In this document: one piece after another, positions 29,517-40,054 of the stretch | Position numbering within the stretch: the stretch's first letter is position 1 | Layout of the letters: each line of letters opens with the position of its first letter | Source: Eutreptiella sp. 'Long Island Sound 2002' | Lineage: Eukaryota; Euglenozoa; Euglenophyceae; Eutreptiales; Eutreptiaceae | Assembly: GCA_964036045.1 (NCBI GenBank) | Contig: OZ038382.1 | Span: forward strand, 147,138,961 to 147,202,960 | Length of the DNA stretch: 64,000 nucleotides | Direction: 5' to 3' | The notes under the pieces: generated by a model | Seen by the model: the letters and a program-made list of their open reading frames with translations, nothing else | Database searches by the model: none | Told to the model about the DNA's origin: nothing | Program-made: the position numbers and the translations under genes

Positions 29517-31875
29517 GAAGGTCCCTACCAGGACCGGCCCCCGCTGTGCCCCTTCCGCCTGTAACCCCTGCTGACTTGCTCCTGATCAACGATTGCATTT
29601 ATCAAAATCCAGGGTTCCAAATCCAAAAATATAGAAAGTCTTATCCTCCTTCAACCCTGAACAGCAACCAGATCCCACAAATACAGCAATAACCCAATTC
29701 ACAATCCAAATCAGGCTGCGGGCTTCCGTTCAATACACCGGTCGTCCCACGGTGGCGGGCATGTACAAGAATTGCACCAAGGAAGAAAGCCCTGAAATTG
29801 GCATATGAACACAAAGAAAGCAAAGTTGGGGAAAGAGGTAAACGTACACATTCACAGCCATAAACCCCTCATTCCCTGGACTCAAGACCTTCCCTTGACT
29901 CACCAACATATTGCCCTGAATGAGATCAAATGAATGAATCAAATGAGATGGCTAAATGCCATGTGTCAAAAGTCACCACATAAACCCCAAAAATGTGTTC
30001 ACTCCCAAGCCTCTAAATCCTAGCCCAATAGGGGAGGTGGCGTGTCATGGCCTAGAGTGGCACTCAGGACCATGCCCTACCCTGACATAACCCTGGTTGG
30101 ACTTGGAGTCGAATGGGCTTGGAGAACTGCCCCATGATGATGACCTCACAACATAGCAAAATCAGGCAAATCACACCATTATGCCCAAAAGTCAATTATA
30201 TACTCAAAAATGCATACGGCAAATATCGAAATGCTCCATGCATGTGTCAAACCGGAAAGTAATATACAAGGGTGATACAGACCAAAGGTCCATGCCCAAG
30301 AATATCCCATCATTGCCTCCGATACTCCTCCGGTTATGTACATGGCATGCTTCACAAGTCAGCTCATGAGTTTGAGACCTAATTTTGTGAGGCCTCGTGT
30401 GCCAAGTCCAAACGACCACGTGATCTGGCATATGGTGAGGTACAACACCGAAGCATATGCCAACATATAAGCAACATACCATAGTTCACAGATCTCTAGG
30501 CACTTTACTGTTAGCCGACCAGTTGAGCACATAAAACACAAAAATGAGCATAAAATGAGGTCAAAATCATGAAAATATGTCCAAATACAAAGTTGTCATG
30601 ATATTATATCTCTATGCTCACCCATGATATCCGCTCATGGTTCAATACACAAATGATTGGAACCATTTGCGAACAATTCCCCCACTTGGATCCCCAATCG
30701 GGCGCATGGAGATACCTTCGCCACTCATATCTACATGCCCCATGAAAATGAGAGTGCACTCATGGATCTCTTTGCCAAACATACCATGAGCAATACATAT
30801 GCGGTAGACTTAGTCTAGCGCTTTGAATTCCACAATTGGGAAATGGGCAAAGCCCTTGTCACGTGTGGCTCCCCATCTCTTCGGCCACACGAAGATATAT
30901 AACATGGGCGTGAGCATATCGAAGCACATACCATGCATATAACACATACCCTCAAAAGTGGCTCCCACCATGGTATGCAATGTCCCTCCATGGACATAAC
31001 TTCACGTTAAAAATACGTGGGAACCCAAGGAGAGTATCTATGCAACACCAACACTCATGCGGTACACTCGAAAGTCGCAATAAAATATTCGGTTGCACGG
31101 TCCAAGAGTTATATATCACTTTCTACCCTCTTGACTATTATCCCTTGCTACACCGGGCATGTGTACACACCAAAGGCGTTTGATGCTTCCCAAATTAAGT
31201 TGAGACTAAGGCGCTTGCAACCCAACCTTCCTTATTCTCTTTCCTCACACTCGCGCGTAGATATGGCCCTTCAAAGTGGTCCCACGATTCACTTTTGTTT
31301 CCCTTATATCTCCAAGTCAAATGGGTGGCAAGTATAAGGGAAACCTGATTCGGGCATAGGGAAAAGAGTATGACCAATCGAAGAAGACCAAATCAAGTGC
31401 GGCGATGTCGAAGTCGAAAATCCGATTTCGACATCGCGAAAAATTCAGAATAAAATTTCGAGTGCATATTTAGAAAATTGCGGAAGCAACGAACCCTTTA
31501 CTGATGAAATCTGACCCTTCATCAGGGTTTCCGCCAAAATATCTGGAAATAACAGTTAACCAATCGGTTAACGCAAAATCGCGAGCCAACTGACAGTCGC
31601 CAATACCTTGACCATCAGAACGAAAGGCTGAAAAATTACGGAAACATTATGATAATAAAACCCTGTTGATTCCTGATATTCTGATATATAAATCTCCGGC
31701 GCCTCGGTACTGACTATGGCCGCTCATAGCCGGAATGGCCAAACCTATCACACTATCACATCAGGTTAGGTCAGCAGGATGGGAGAGTATGATATCAGCC
31801 AATGGCGGCTTGCCGGCACATAGATACACACCCCAAGTGACCCCAAGATGGCCACGGGGGTCCGAACCGGCTTCA
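29517..31875 (-). repeat. Gypsy-B 3' LTR
   Basis: Matches 43021-45379. On the minus strand it starts TGAAGCCGG next to the polypurine tract and ends GGGACCTTC. It is AT-rich and contains a palindrome at 31402-31437 (GCGATGTCGAA against TTCGACATCGC). No coding sequence seen. Confidence 0.93.
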
Positions 31876-31888
31876 CTCCCCTTCTCAG
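31876..31888 (-). promoter_or_regulatory. Gypsy-B polypurine tract
   Basis: The minus strand reads CTGAGAAGGGGAG directly before the LTR start TGAAGCC. Confidence 0.75.
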
Positions 31889-32027
31889 AGCGTTGTTACC
31901 GCTCGGAAGTCATTGAAGAGAGGACGGGAGGACCCCAATGGGCTCCAACTGCCCCCCCTCCATGTCCCAAGGACACATGGAGGCCCCACACACGTCGTAG
32001 GCGTCCACCACGCCCCAAGGGAGGGAT
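31889..32027 (-). other. Gypsy-B 3' UTR, distal part
   Basis: Short remainder of the Gypsy-B untranslated region between its polypurine tract and the inserted small LTR element; the other part lies at 34684-34927. It ends in a purine-rich AAGGGAGGGAT just before the inserted LTR. Confidence 0.6.
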
Positions 32028-32927
32028 TGAAGCGGTATGGGGTGCTTCACCCATACCCGCTGCCCAGCCTGTGGCGCTCTTCGCCAGGCCAGATCAGGAA
32101 TTTTCCTGTCGATGCTACGGCATCCTGATTTCTGTGGGATTTCTGTAAAATACCCCAGAAATCGTCATTTTACGTCTTTTTTGGGCTGGCGACGACAGTC
32201 GTCGCCTGCGCGACGCAGCTCCAGAACGAGGATTTATTCCTCGATTTCTAAAGATTTTAGGCAATTTTATTATTGTTTTATCGTTTTTAGAACTAAAAGA
32301 TTATAGCGTGACCCTTTTCGCGGCGTTCCGCGAAGGTCCATTTTTGCGAAAAGTGGCACGTTCACGCATTTTTCAAAAAATGCTGAGGCGATTCCAGGAA
32401 TCGCCCAGACGCCCATGGCGTAGCCCAACAGTGGGGCTTTTCATATGTAGGTTGAATTGGTACAGAAACGCGTCGTGTCGGCTACGCGACGCGTTGGGGG
32501 GAGACGCGTGAAATGAGTGTTTTTCGGCTCAAAAATCACTTTATTTCATTGTTTTTCGCCCAAAAACCACTGTTTGGCCCAGTTTGGGCAGGATCTCAGT
32601 GGAGATCCTGATGGCGACGCCTCGTAGCCGTCAGATTTTCTGATGGCGGCGACGCCGTCGCCTTCATTTCGTCTTCTTTTTTATGCTATTTTATAGTATA
32701 GAATTGTTACTTGTACATATTACTTGTCTACATGTTTTCTTTGTCTACATATACCTTCATCTCCTTGCCCAGGACGCCAGATTGTGTCATGGCCGAGGCA
32801 AGGATCACAGAATCCTTTGGACAACCGTGAATGCGAGTGGAAGACTTGGATTTCATGGGTTTGGGGGTTTGAGGGCGTGCATGCCGTGAAGGGAAGCTTC
32901 GAGGTTGCCCTCCCCCCAAATGCTTCA
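32028..32927 (+). repeat. Left LTR of the nested small element
   Basis: Begins TGAAGCGGTATGG and ends AATGCTTCA. Matches 33784-34683 with a handful of substitutions. Contains short palindromes near 32600 (GGATCTC..GAGATCC) and 32625 (CGTCAGA..TCTGATGG). Confidence 0.85.
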
Positions 32928-33770
32928 AAAGGATTCTGCCGACGCCAAGGCCACCAAGGGCGCGTAACGGCCTGCGGACGGCGACGACGCCCAGACTGCA
33001 GGAGTACGCTGATCGCTGATCGCTGTTCGCTGGAAACTGCAGGAGCTAAGGTCCAGGGCATCAACATGATGAAGGAGGAATTCCTTGACTCCGACGATGG
33101 ATCAGACCATGGCTTCCCCATGGACCCTATGGAGCCCCCAAGTCCATCATCCGTCTGGGCGACGACCACAGCGACAACGACGCCATCTGCGAACCGCACA
33201 AGAAGGCACGTTAATTCGCGTCTTGGGTTGGTTGACCCTTGGGGAGGTCCCACCCTAAATCGGCGTGGGGCGCCTTGGGTAGGAAATGACCCTAAATCCC
33301 CCAAATAAGGCGCGTTAATTCGTCGCCCTGGGTTGGGAATCGACCCTAAACTGGCACGGGTTGCCTTGGGCAGGAAATGGCCCTAAATTCAGGCGTGAGG
33401 AAGTCGTTGCCTTGGGTTTGACCCTAAATAATTTTTTCCGAATTTATTGAATTATTGATTTCCATGCCCATGGAGAAAAAGGGCCAATATGTGCGCCTAA
33501 GCGCCATCAGTCAGGGCGGAAGGCCCTGCAGCGCCTCTGTTCATGTAACTACAGGCTACAAGGAGTGCCAGGGACCAGTGTGGTCGCCTGAGGGGGAATT
33601 GCCCTATGAATATTTCAAGACGAAAAAAAACATTTACATGTGTGTGGCATGTAAATTGTTCACGAAGCCCCCCCCCCCCACTGTTTTGCTGAATCAGTTG
33701 TGAAACCAGGGCACTGCAGGGGTCAGAGCGCCTCCTTGGCCTTGCCTTCCTTTGGATATAGGCAAGGCTT
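32928..33770 (+). repeat. Interior of the small element with spaced CCCTAAA motifs
   Basis: No protein domain. Between 33199 and 33430 is a degenerate repeat, each unit combining CCTTGGG or TTGGG with a closing CCCTAAA at 33253, 33290, 33344, 33381 and 33422 (spacing 37, 54, 37, 41). I see no obvious primer site at the LTR end. Confidence 0.6.
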
Positions 33771-33783
33771 CTAAGGAGGGGGG
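33771..33783 (+). promoter_or_regulatory. Polypurine tract of the small element
   Basis: CTAAGGAGGGGGG sits directly before TGAAGCGG. This fixes the orientation of the element as plus. Confidence 0.7.
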
Positions 33784-34683
33784 TGAAGCGGTATGGGGTG
33801 CTTCACCCATACCCGCTGCCCAGCCTGTGGCGCTCTTCGCCAGGCCAGATCAGGAATTTTCCTGTCGATGCTACGGCATCCTGATTTCTGTGGGATTTCT
33901 GTAAAATACCCCAGAAATCGTCATTTTACGTCTTTTTTGGGCTGGCGACGACAGTCGTTGCCTGCGCGACGCAGCTCCAGAACGAGGATTTATTCCTCGA
34001 TTTCTAAAGATTTTAGGCAATTTTATTATTGTTTTATCGTTTTTAGAAGTAAAAGATTATAGCGTGACCCTTTTCGCGGCGTTCCGCGAAGGTCCATTTT
34101 TGCGAAAAGTGGCACGTTCACGCATTTTTCAAAAAATGCTGAGGCGATTCCAGGAATCGCCCAGACGCCCATGGCGTAGCCCAACAGTGGGGCTTTTCAT
34201 ATGTAGGTTGAATTGGTACAGAAACGCGTCGTGTCGGCTACACGACGCGTTGGGGGGAGACGCGTGAAATGAGTGTTTTTCGGCTCAAAAATCACTTTAT
34301 TTCATTGTTTTTCGCCCAAAAACCACTGTTTGGCCCAGTTTGGGCAGGATCTCAGTGGAGATCCTGATGGCGACGCCTCGTAGCCGTCAGATTTTCTGAT
34401 GGCGGCGACGCCGTCGCCTTCATTTCGTCTTCTTTTTTATGCTATTTTATAGTATAGAATTGTTACTTGTACATATTACTTGTCTACATGTTTTCTTTGT
34501 CTACATATACCTTCATCTCCTTGCCCAGGACGCCAGATTGTGTCATGGCCGAGGCAAGGATCACAGAATCCTTTGGACAACGGTGAATGCGAGTGGAAGA
34601 CTTGGATTTCATGGGTTTGGGGGTTTGAGGGCGTGCATGCCGTGAAGGGAAGCTTCGAGGTTGCCCTCCCCCCAAATGCTTTA
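33784..34683 (+). repeat. Right LTR of the small element
   Basis: Second copy of 32028-32927. It ends TGCTTTA where the left copy has TGCTTCA, one transition at the terminus. Confidence 0.85.
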
Positions 34684-34927
34684 TGAGGACACTGATAATC
34701 GGTGCCCTACGCCATATCCGGTCTCCTCTTGATCTACAACATGGACCAAGGGGATCAAAGATAGAGAAACGTCGTCGATCGATCTAAATACGTATACCAC
34801 GATGAAATATATACTTGGAGATCGAGTGAAGGGGGTAGATGGCCAATCAAGGCCCAAAAATCCCCGGATGAACGCCCTCACCCGTCTCCCAAGCACAGAA
34901 ACAAACAAAAATGCCAAGGGTGATCCA
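34684..34927 (-). other. Gypsy-B 3' UTR, proximal part
   Basis: Untranslated sequence between the pol stop and the small element. No feature recognised. Confidence 0.6.
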
Positions 34928-37900
34928 TTACGGTGCTACAGCAGCTACCAAATGGACCAACACGTCCTTGACATCCAAAGAAATATTCTTTTTCTTCAGG
35001 TAGTCCATCCAGACCGTGGTGTACCTCGGCACAAAACTGCTCCGAGGCTCCCACGAATCCCTGGAGGCGGCGAATCCCTTCCAACGGCCTTTATAAAGCC
35101 TCCCCCCAGGCGTCCCGGGGTCCGGCTTGTCCGCCAGGATCTTCTCAGCGGTGAAGTCGTCGTCCTCACCCTCGTCGTCCGAGTCCACATCGCCGGCCGT
35201 GAACTCGAAGGTGACGGGACGTCCGCTGGGGTCTGGTGCTCGGGGATGAAGCTGGGTGTGGTCGCGGTCCAGGATCTTGTTATCCCCCACACGAACCGCA
35301 TACACATCCTGCCCGACCTTCCGCACGATTACCCCCGGCACATACCAAGATGCCTGCCGATGCCTGGACAGGACATCCTTGTGGTGCCGCTCCACCCACA
35401 CAGTGTCTTGGAGAGCATACTTCTGGACCTTTCCCTGCTTGAAGTACTTGGCCCTCTTGTCATGCTCGTCCTGAAGTGCCTTGCACACCTTGGCCGCCGT
35501 GTCGTCCGCCTCAGCCATCATTGCGTTCGCATCCCGGGCCACTTTGCCATGGTTCAACCACGGGAGAGTGCGTGACACTCGATCCCGTAGGAACAGGATA
35601 CGATGGGGCGACAGTCCAGTGGGTCCCGGAAGGTCGTGATACGCCTGGAGCACTCTCCACAGCGAGTTATACCAGTTCCGGCCCGGGTCGTCAATGTGCA
35701 GCTGGCGGAACTTCTCGAACATTTGCCGCCCGGCCACCTCAGCCCGGCCATTCGACCGGCTGTGGTACACCACGGTCTTGGCGTGCCGAATCCCCATGTG
35801 CTTGCACATCGTTTTGAACCACGTCCCCACGAATTGACTGCCCCGATCGCTGCAGATGACAGCTGGGACATCAAAAATCGTCAGCCAATGCCTGATCATG
35901 GCATTAGCGACGGTCTTGGCCTGCAGCCCCACTCCATGCTTGTCCTTCTTGTCCTTCTTCTTGGACTTCTTGCCCGGGACTGCCACGATATACCTGCTGT
36001 GCCTGTCCACCGCTAGGATGACACAATCATACGTCTCTCCTTCCACGGTGACCTCCGGCATGACGAACACATCCATGGCCACGGACCGCATAGGGGCCTC
36101 CGGTATAGCCGTATACACCGGGTTGCCCGCTGTGGAGTGGTTGGGGCTCTTTGTGGCCCGACATACGGCACAGTCGCTGCAGTACCTATCCAAGATGGCG
36201 TAGTACCCCGGAGGGAACTTGAAACGCCACTCCAGGTCCTGCTGCATCTTGTCTCCGCCAGGGTGTATGAGCTGGGCGTTGTGCCAATGGTCAATGAGCT
36301 CCTCCACTCGGTTTTCGGGCACCAGCAGCTTGTCCTTGAGGAACAACTTGTCGCCATCCTCGGTCAAGCCCTCGGGCCATTCGTCGTCTGACGGGGCGCT
36401 CACGGCATTCCAGTACTTGTTCCAGTGCTCGGATGACGCATAGTCATCCGACCAGTCCTCTGTGAGCACCGACCTGACTAGCTCTACAGGGGCCACCATC
36501 CATTGCTCGAGGGTTTCCTCTCGAATAGCCTGGACTCTGGCACCCCGGAACTTGGCCAGGTCTGTACGGTTTGCCATCACCACAAAACACTTGACCCCCT
36601 CTTGCTCCATGGCCTCCTCCATCTCGATGATGCGCTTGGCCTCCTCGGTCTCCTCGGCGTCGCCATGGCTGGATATGTCCATCCACGCCTTGCCCGCGGG
36701 GTAGGCCCAGCGACTGAGGCAATCCGCCACAGTGTTGTCCTTCCCCGGGACGTACACGACGCTGAGGTCGAACTTGGCGAACGTCTCGTGCCATCGGGCC
36801 CTCCTAGCCGCTGGTCCTGAGGGGGTGTCGACATGCTCCTTGTGCCAGCTCTGTAGGGACTGGTGGTCCGTGCAAACCACCACCGGCTGCAGTCAGATGT
36901 GGCCAGACCGCTTCCTGAGTGCACATACAATGGCGTATGTCTCCTTCTCCCTCGCGGTCCATGTTCGGGGTTGGCCCTCGGCCAGGATCCTGCTCCAAAA
37001 CGCCACGGGAACATGAGTCCCGTCGTCCCGGACTTGCTCGAGGACTGCCCCGAAGGCATAGTCCGAAGCGTCTGTCCGTAGCACGAATCCCTTGTCCGGG
37101 TCCACCAGGAACAGCCCCAACTGCCCCAGGAGTCGCTCCTTCAGGCGGTTGAACGCATCCTCAGCCTCAGGGGTCCAGGCAAGCTTCTTCTTGCTCCCCT
37201 TCCGGCCATCGAACTTCCCCACCTGCAGCATCTTGTGCAGCGGCCCCGAGAGTTCTGCATACATCTGGACATAGCCCGAATAGTAATTGCAGAACCCCAT
37301 GAAGGACCGGAGTTCGCTGATGGTCTGGGGCTTCTCCCAGTGGTGCAGGGACGCCAGCTTCCCAGGCATGGGACGGCGTTGCCCATGACCAACCACGTGA
37401 CCCGCGAACTCCACTTCCTTCACGAAGAGTGAGGCTTTGGTGGGCTTGCACACCATGTTGTGCTTGTCCAACTCGCTGAGCACTCGGCGCAGATCCTTCT
37501 CATGCGCGTCGATGAGGTCGTCCTCAGTCATGTTCTCCGTGCCGGACCCGATGATGATGTCATCCACGAAGGGATCGGCACAGTCCCGGACAGGACCGAG
37601 TAGGTCCTCCATCATGCGCTGGAAAGCGGCGTTGCCATTCTTGGCGCCCATAGGCACCACTTTCCACTGCATGGGCCCCAGCGGCGTCGACATCGCTGTG
37701 CAGGGCCTGGAGTCCGGGTGTAGCGGCATCTGGTGATAGCCGTGTTTCAGGTCTAACACCGTGAAAATCCGCTTTTTCTGTTGTTTTTGGAGGATGGAGT
37801 CGATCAGGGGAAGCGAGTACGAGTCGTGCTCGGTCTGCTCGTTCAAATCTCTGTAATCAACCACCAACCTCCACTCGCCCTTCTCCTTCTTGGGCACGAT

Positions 37901-39994
37901 GAAGGCTTGGCTGGCCCACTCACTGTCGGAGGGTTCGATCCATCCCCGCTCAATGAACTCGGCCAACAGCTTCTTCATGGCCTCGGCCCGATCGCCCTGA
38001 AGTTGGTACTCCCGATGACGATAGATCTTCGGGTTCGGCTTCAGCTTGATCTTCGATGTATCAAACCTCCCACGATCTGGAGGGTTCTTGTTGGCGACGC
38101 CACTGAATAGCCGCGGATAGGCATGGATCAGCCTCTCCTTCAGCTCGGCGACCTTCGGGTTCTCCTGGGCCTCTTCAGCCGCTTGCTTCGGTATAGATAC
38201 AACCGACCGCACTGCGGTATAGGCCTCTTCTGGGTCCGAATCCGACTTCTCCTCGTCCGATATGCCGTCTTGATCGTCGTGGGGAGCTCTTCCCACCGAT
38301 AATCTTCGGAAATTTGCGGCATCGGGCTGGTGACTGTCGCTATCGGCACCCATTCTTGGAAAATCCCATGTCGGTGGGTCCGACCCAACCGGACCATCGT
38401 ATTGGTCCGCGATGTGATCCATGACCCTCGCCACGAACTCGTCCTTCTCGTACTTGCCGGTGACCAACATCTTGTCATCCCACCAATGCGGAGATGTGAC
38501 CATGGCCCGCCTCTTCTTGGCTGCCACACGGTCGTGCATCCCCATCCGCATGTAGTTGACGACGTCGTCGATCTCGGCGTGGGACAGGACGTCAATGCCA
38601 TCAATAGGCTGATCCGTCCCCTCCTTGGGCTCAAACATGACCTTCATGGGCACCGCCTCCACCCTACGGATGAATGCTTCATCACCCGTGGGCTGGGCTT
38701 GCGCCCCATCCACCAGGAAAGCCTTGGTACCCCACGCTTGACCCGGGGAGGGCATTGATACACCCTTGGCGTCGATGAACAACTCCTCCTCTGGCCCGAA
38801 TGGCATCTCGTTCAGGGTGATGGAGTCCAGCGTCGACTTGAGACCCTCCAGCGGACATGGGGTGGATCCTATGCCGGTTATGACCAGGATCCCCTTCGTC
38901 CTATCCGCGATGATCTTCTCCACCGTACGTCTGGTATTGTCCAGGGAGCCATGCCAATACATGGGTCCCCACTCCTTCAAACCCCAATGCCGGTGCCAGG
39001 CTGAGTCTCCTCGATGCCAATGCCTCCTACACTTCCGCAGAAGTGGGGCATCCCGGGAAGCGAACACGTCCGTCTCGGGCGCTTCGGCTCCCAGCGTCTG
39101 GATCATCCTGTCGTACACCTGTGGCGCCATTCCATATTCCGTGAGCTGACCTCCGCGGTCTCCTCTGGACTTGGCACCCACAGCTTGCACCGCTTGGACG
39201 ATCCGATCCTCTTCCTCAGCATTCCATTGGGATGATCCGCATGCATAGTCCGTGGACAGCCATGTGAGGCATTCATCATCCTCCCGGACCAGCGTTGCAC
39301 GATGGGGAAGGGCTCCAATGGCATTTGCCACCATGAAGTCATACCCCATGATCATATCCCAATCTGTAATGTCGGCCACATAGAAGTTCCCGGATAGAGT
39401 GCTTCTCTTCGCCAGATCAGGGCGGTTCAAGCGCTCATCCTCCCAGAATTCCATACTGATGGTGGCCTCATGGGTTCCGCCACCCATAATCTCTCCGTTG
39501 GCGACCTTCAGGCGGACCGGTCTCCGGCTGGGCTGCAGGAGTTCCTCCTTGAACAACCCTCGCCGGACCAGGCTCACTTGGGCACCCGTATCCACTAACA
39601 CATCCACCACCTTCTCCTCTCGTCCGCACCGTACTCGCACTTTCAAGTGCAACTGCCGCTCGTCGCCATGCGGTGTATGGACGACTCTAACGGCATGCAA
39701 CTCTAGCACGTCTGGGTGCATCAGGACTTCAAGGGTATGGTCAGGGATGGTGTAGATCTTGGGTTGGTCCTGCCCGTCCACGGGGCTCTCCGTGCTCGCT
39801 CCTTCCTTCTTGCCATGTCCCGTACCCACATGTACTTCCCTTGGCAGGGCGCTCCAGGGGTTGGGAGTGGCGAAACTCAGTGGTTTTGGCTCTTCCGGAG
39901 CCTTCTTCGGCACCCGATGTGCCGTCGCTTTCTCTGGGATTCCACTGATCTTTGGAGGAGAGACCTCCGAGGTCCCACTCCCGTGGGGGCTCCT
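34928..39994 (-). pseudogene. pol: Gypsy-B Pol with one nonsense codon
   Basis: One frame from 39994 to 34928, broken only by TGA at 36895-36893 inside RNase H. Numbered from the first GTG (39913): protease DTGA ~108-111; a Dam-like segment ~281-401 that starts TDVFAS; RT with the catalytic VDDIIIGS near 781; RNase H beginning at ~960 and cut by the stop just before the TDHQS motif. After the stop: integrase HHCC (CSDCAVC), Asp in MDVFVMPE, Asp in CSDRGSQF, Glu in NGRAEVAGR, a Lys-rich insertion (KKSKKKDKKDK) between the first two Asp, and a C-terminal chromodomain (YKGRWKGF, DSWEPRSSFV). Gag lies upstream in the same frame, separated by TAA and TAG. The stop should abolish integrase, unless read through. 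Confidence 0.9.
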
Positions 39995-40054
39995 CTAGAC
40001 TTGGCTTCCCGCAGCCCCTTCCGGCTGCGATCTGCCAGGACTTTGTCCACCACG

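Larger units (their letters stand above)
32028..34683 (+). mobile_element. Small non-autonomous LTR element nested in Gypsy-B
   Basis: Two ~900-bp direct repeats (32028-32927 and 33784-34683) enclose 856 bp without any gag or pol. A polypurine tract (33771-33783) touches the right repeat. This is the layout of a TRIM/LARD-type element that depends on enzymes of another element. The LTRs differ at only a few bases. I found no target-site duplication. A frame of 194 codons (32724-33308) crosses from the left LTR into the interior but has no recognisable domain. Confidence 0.85.
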
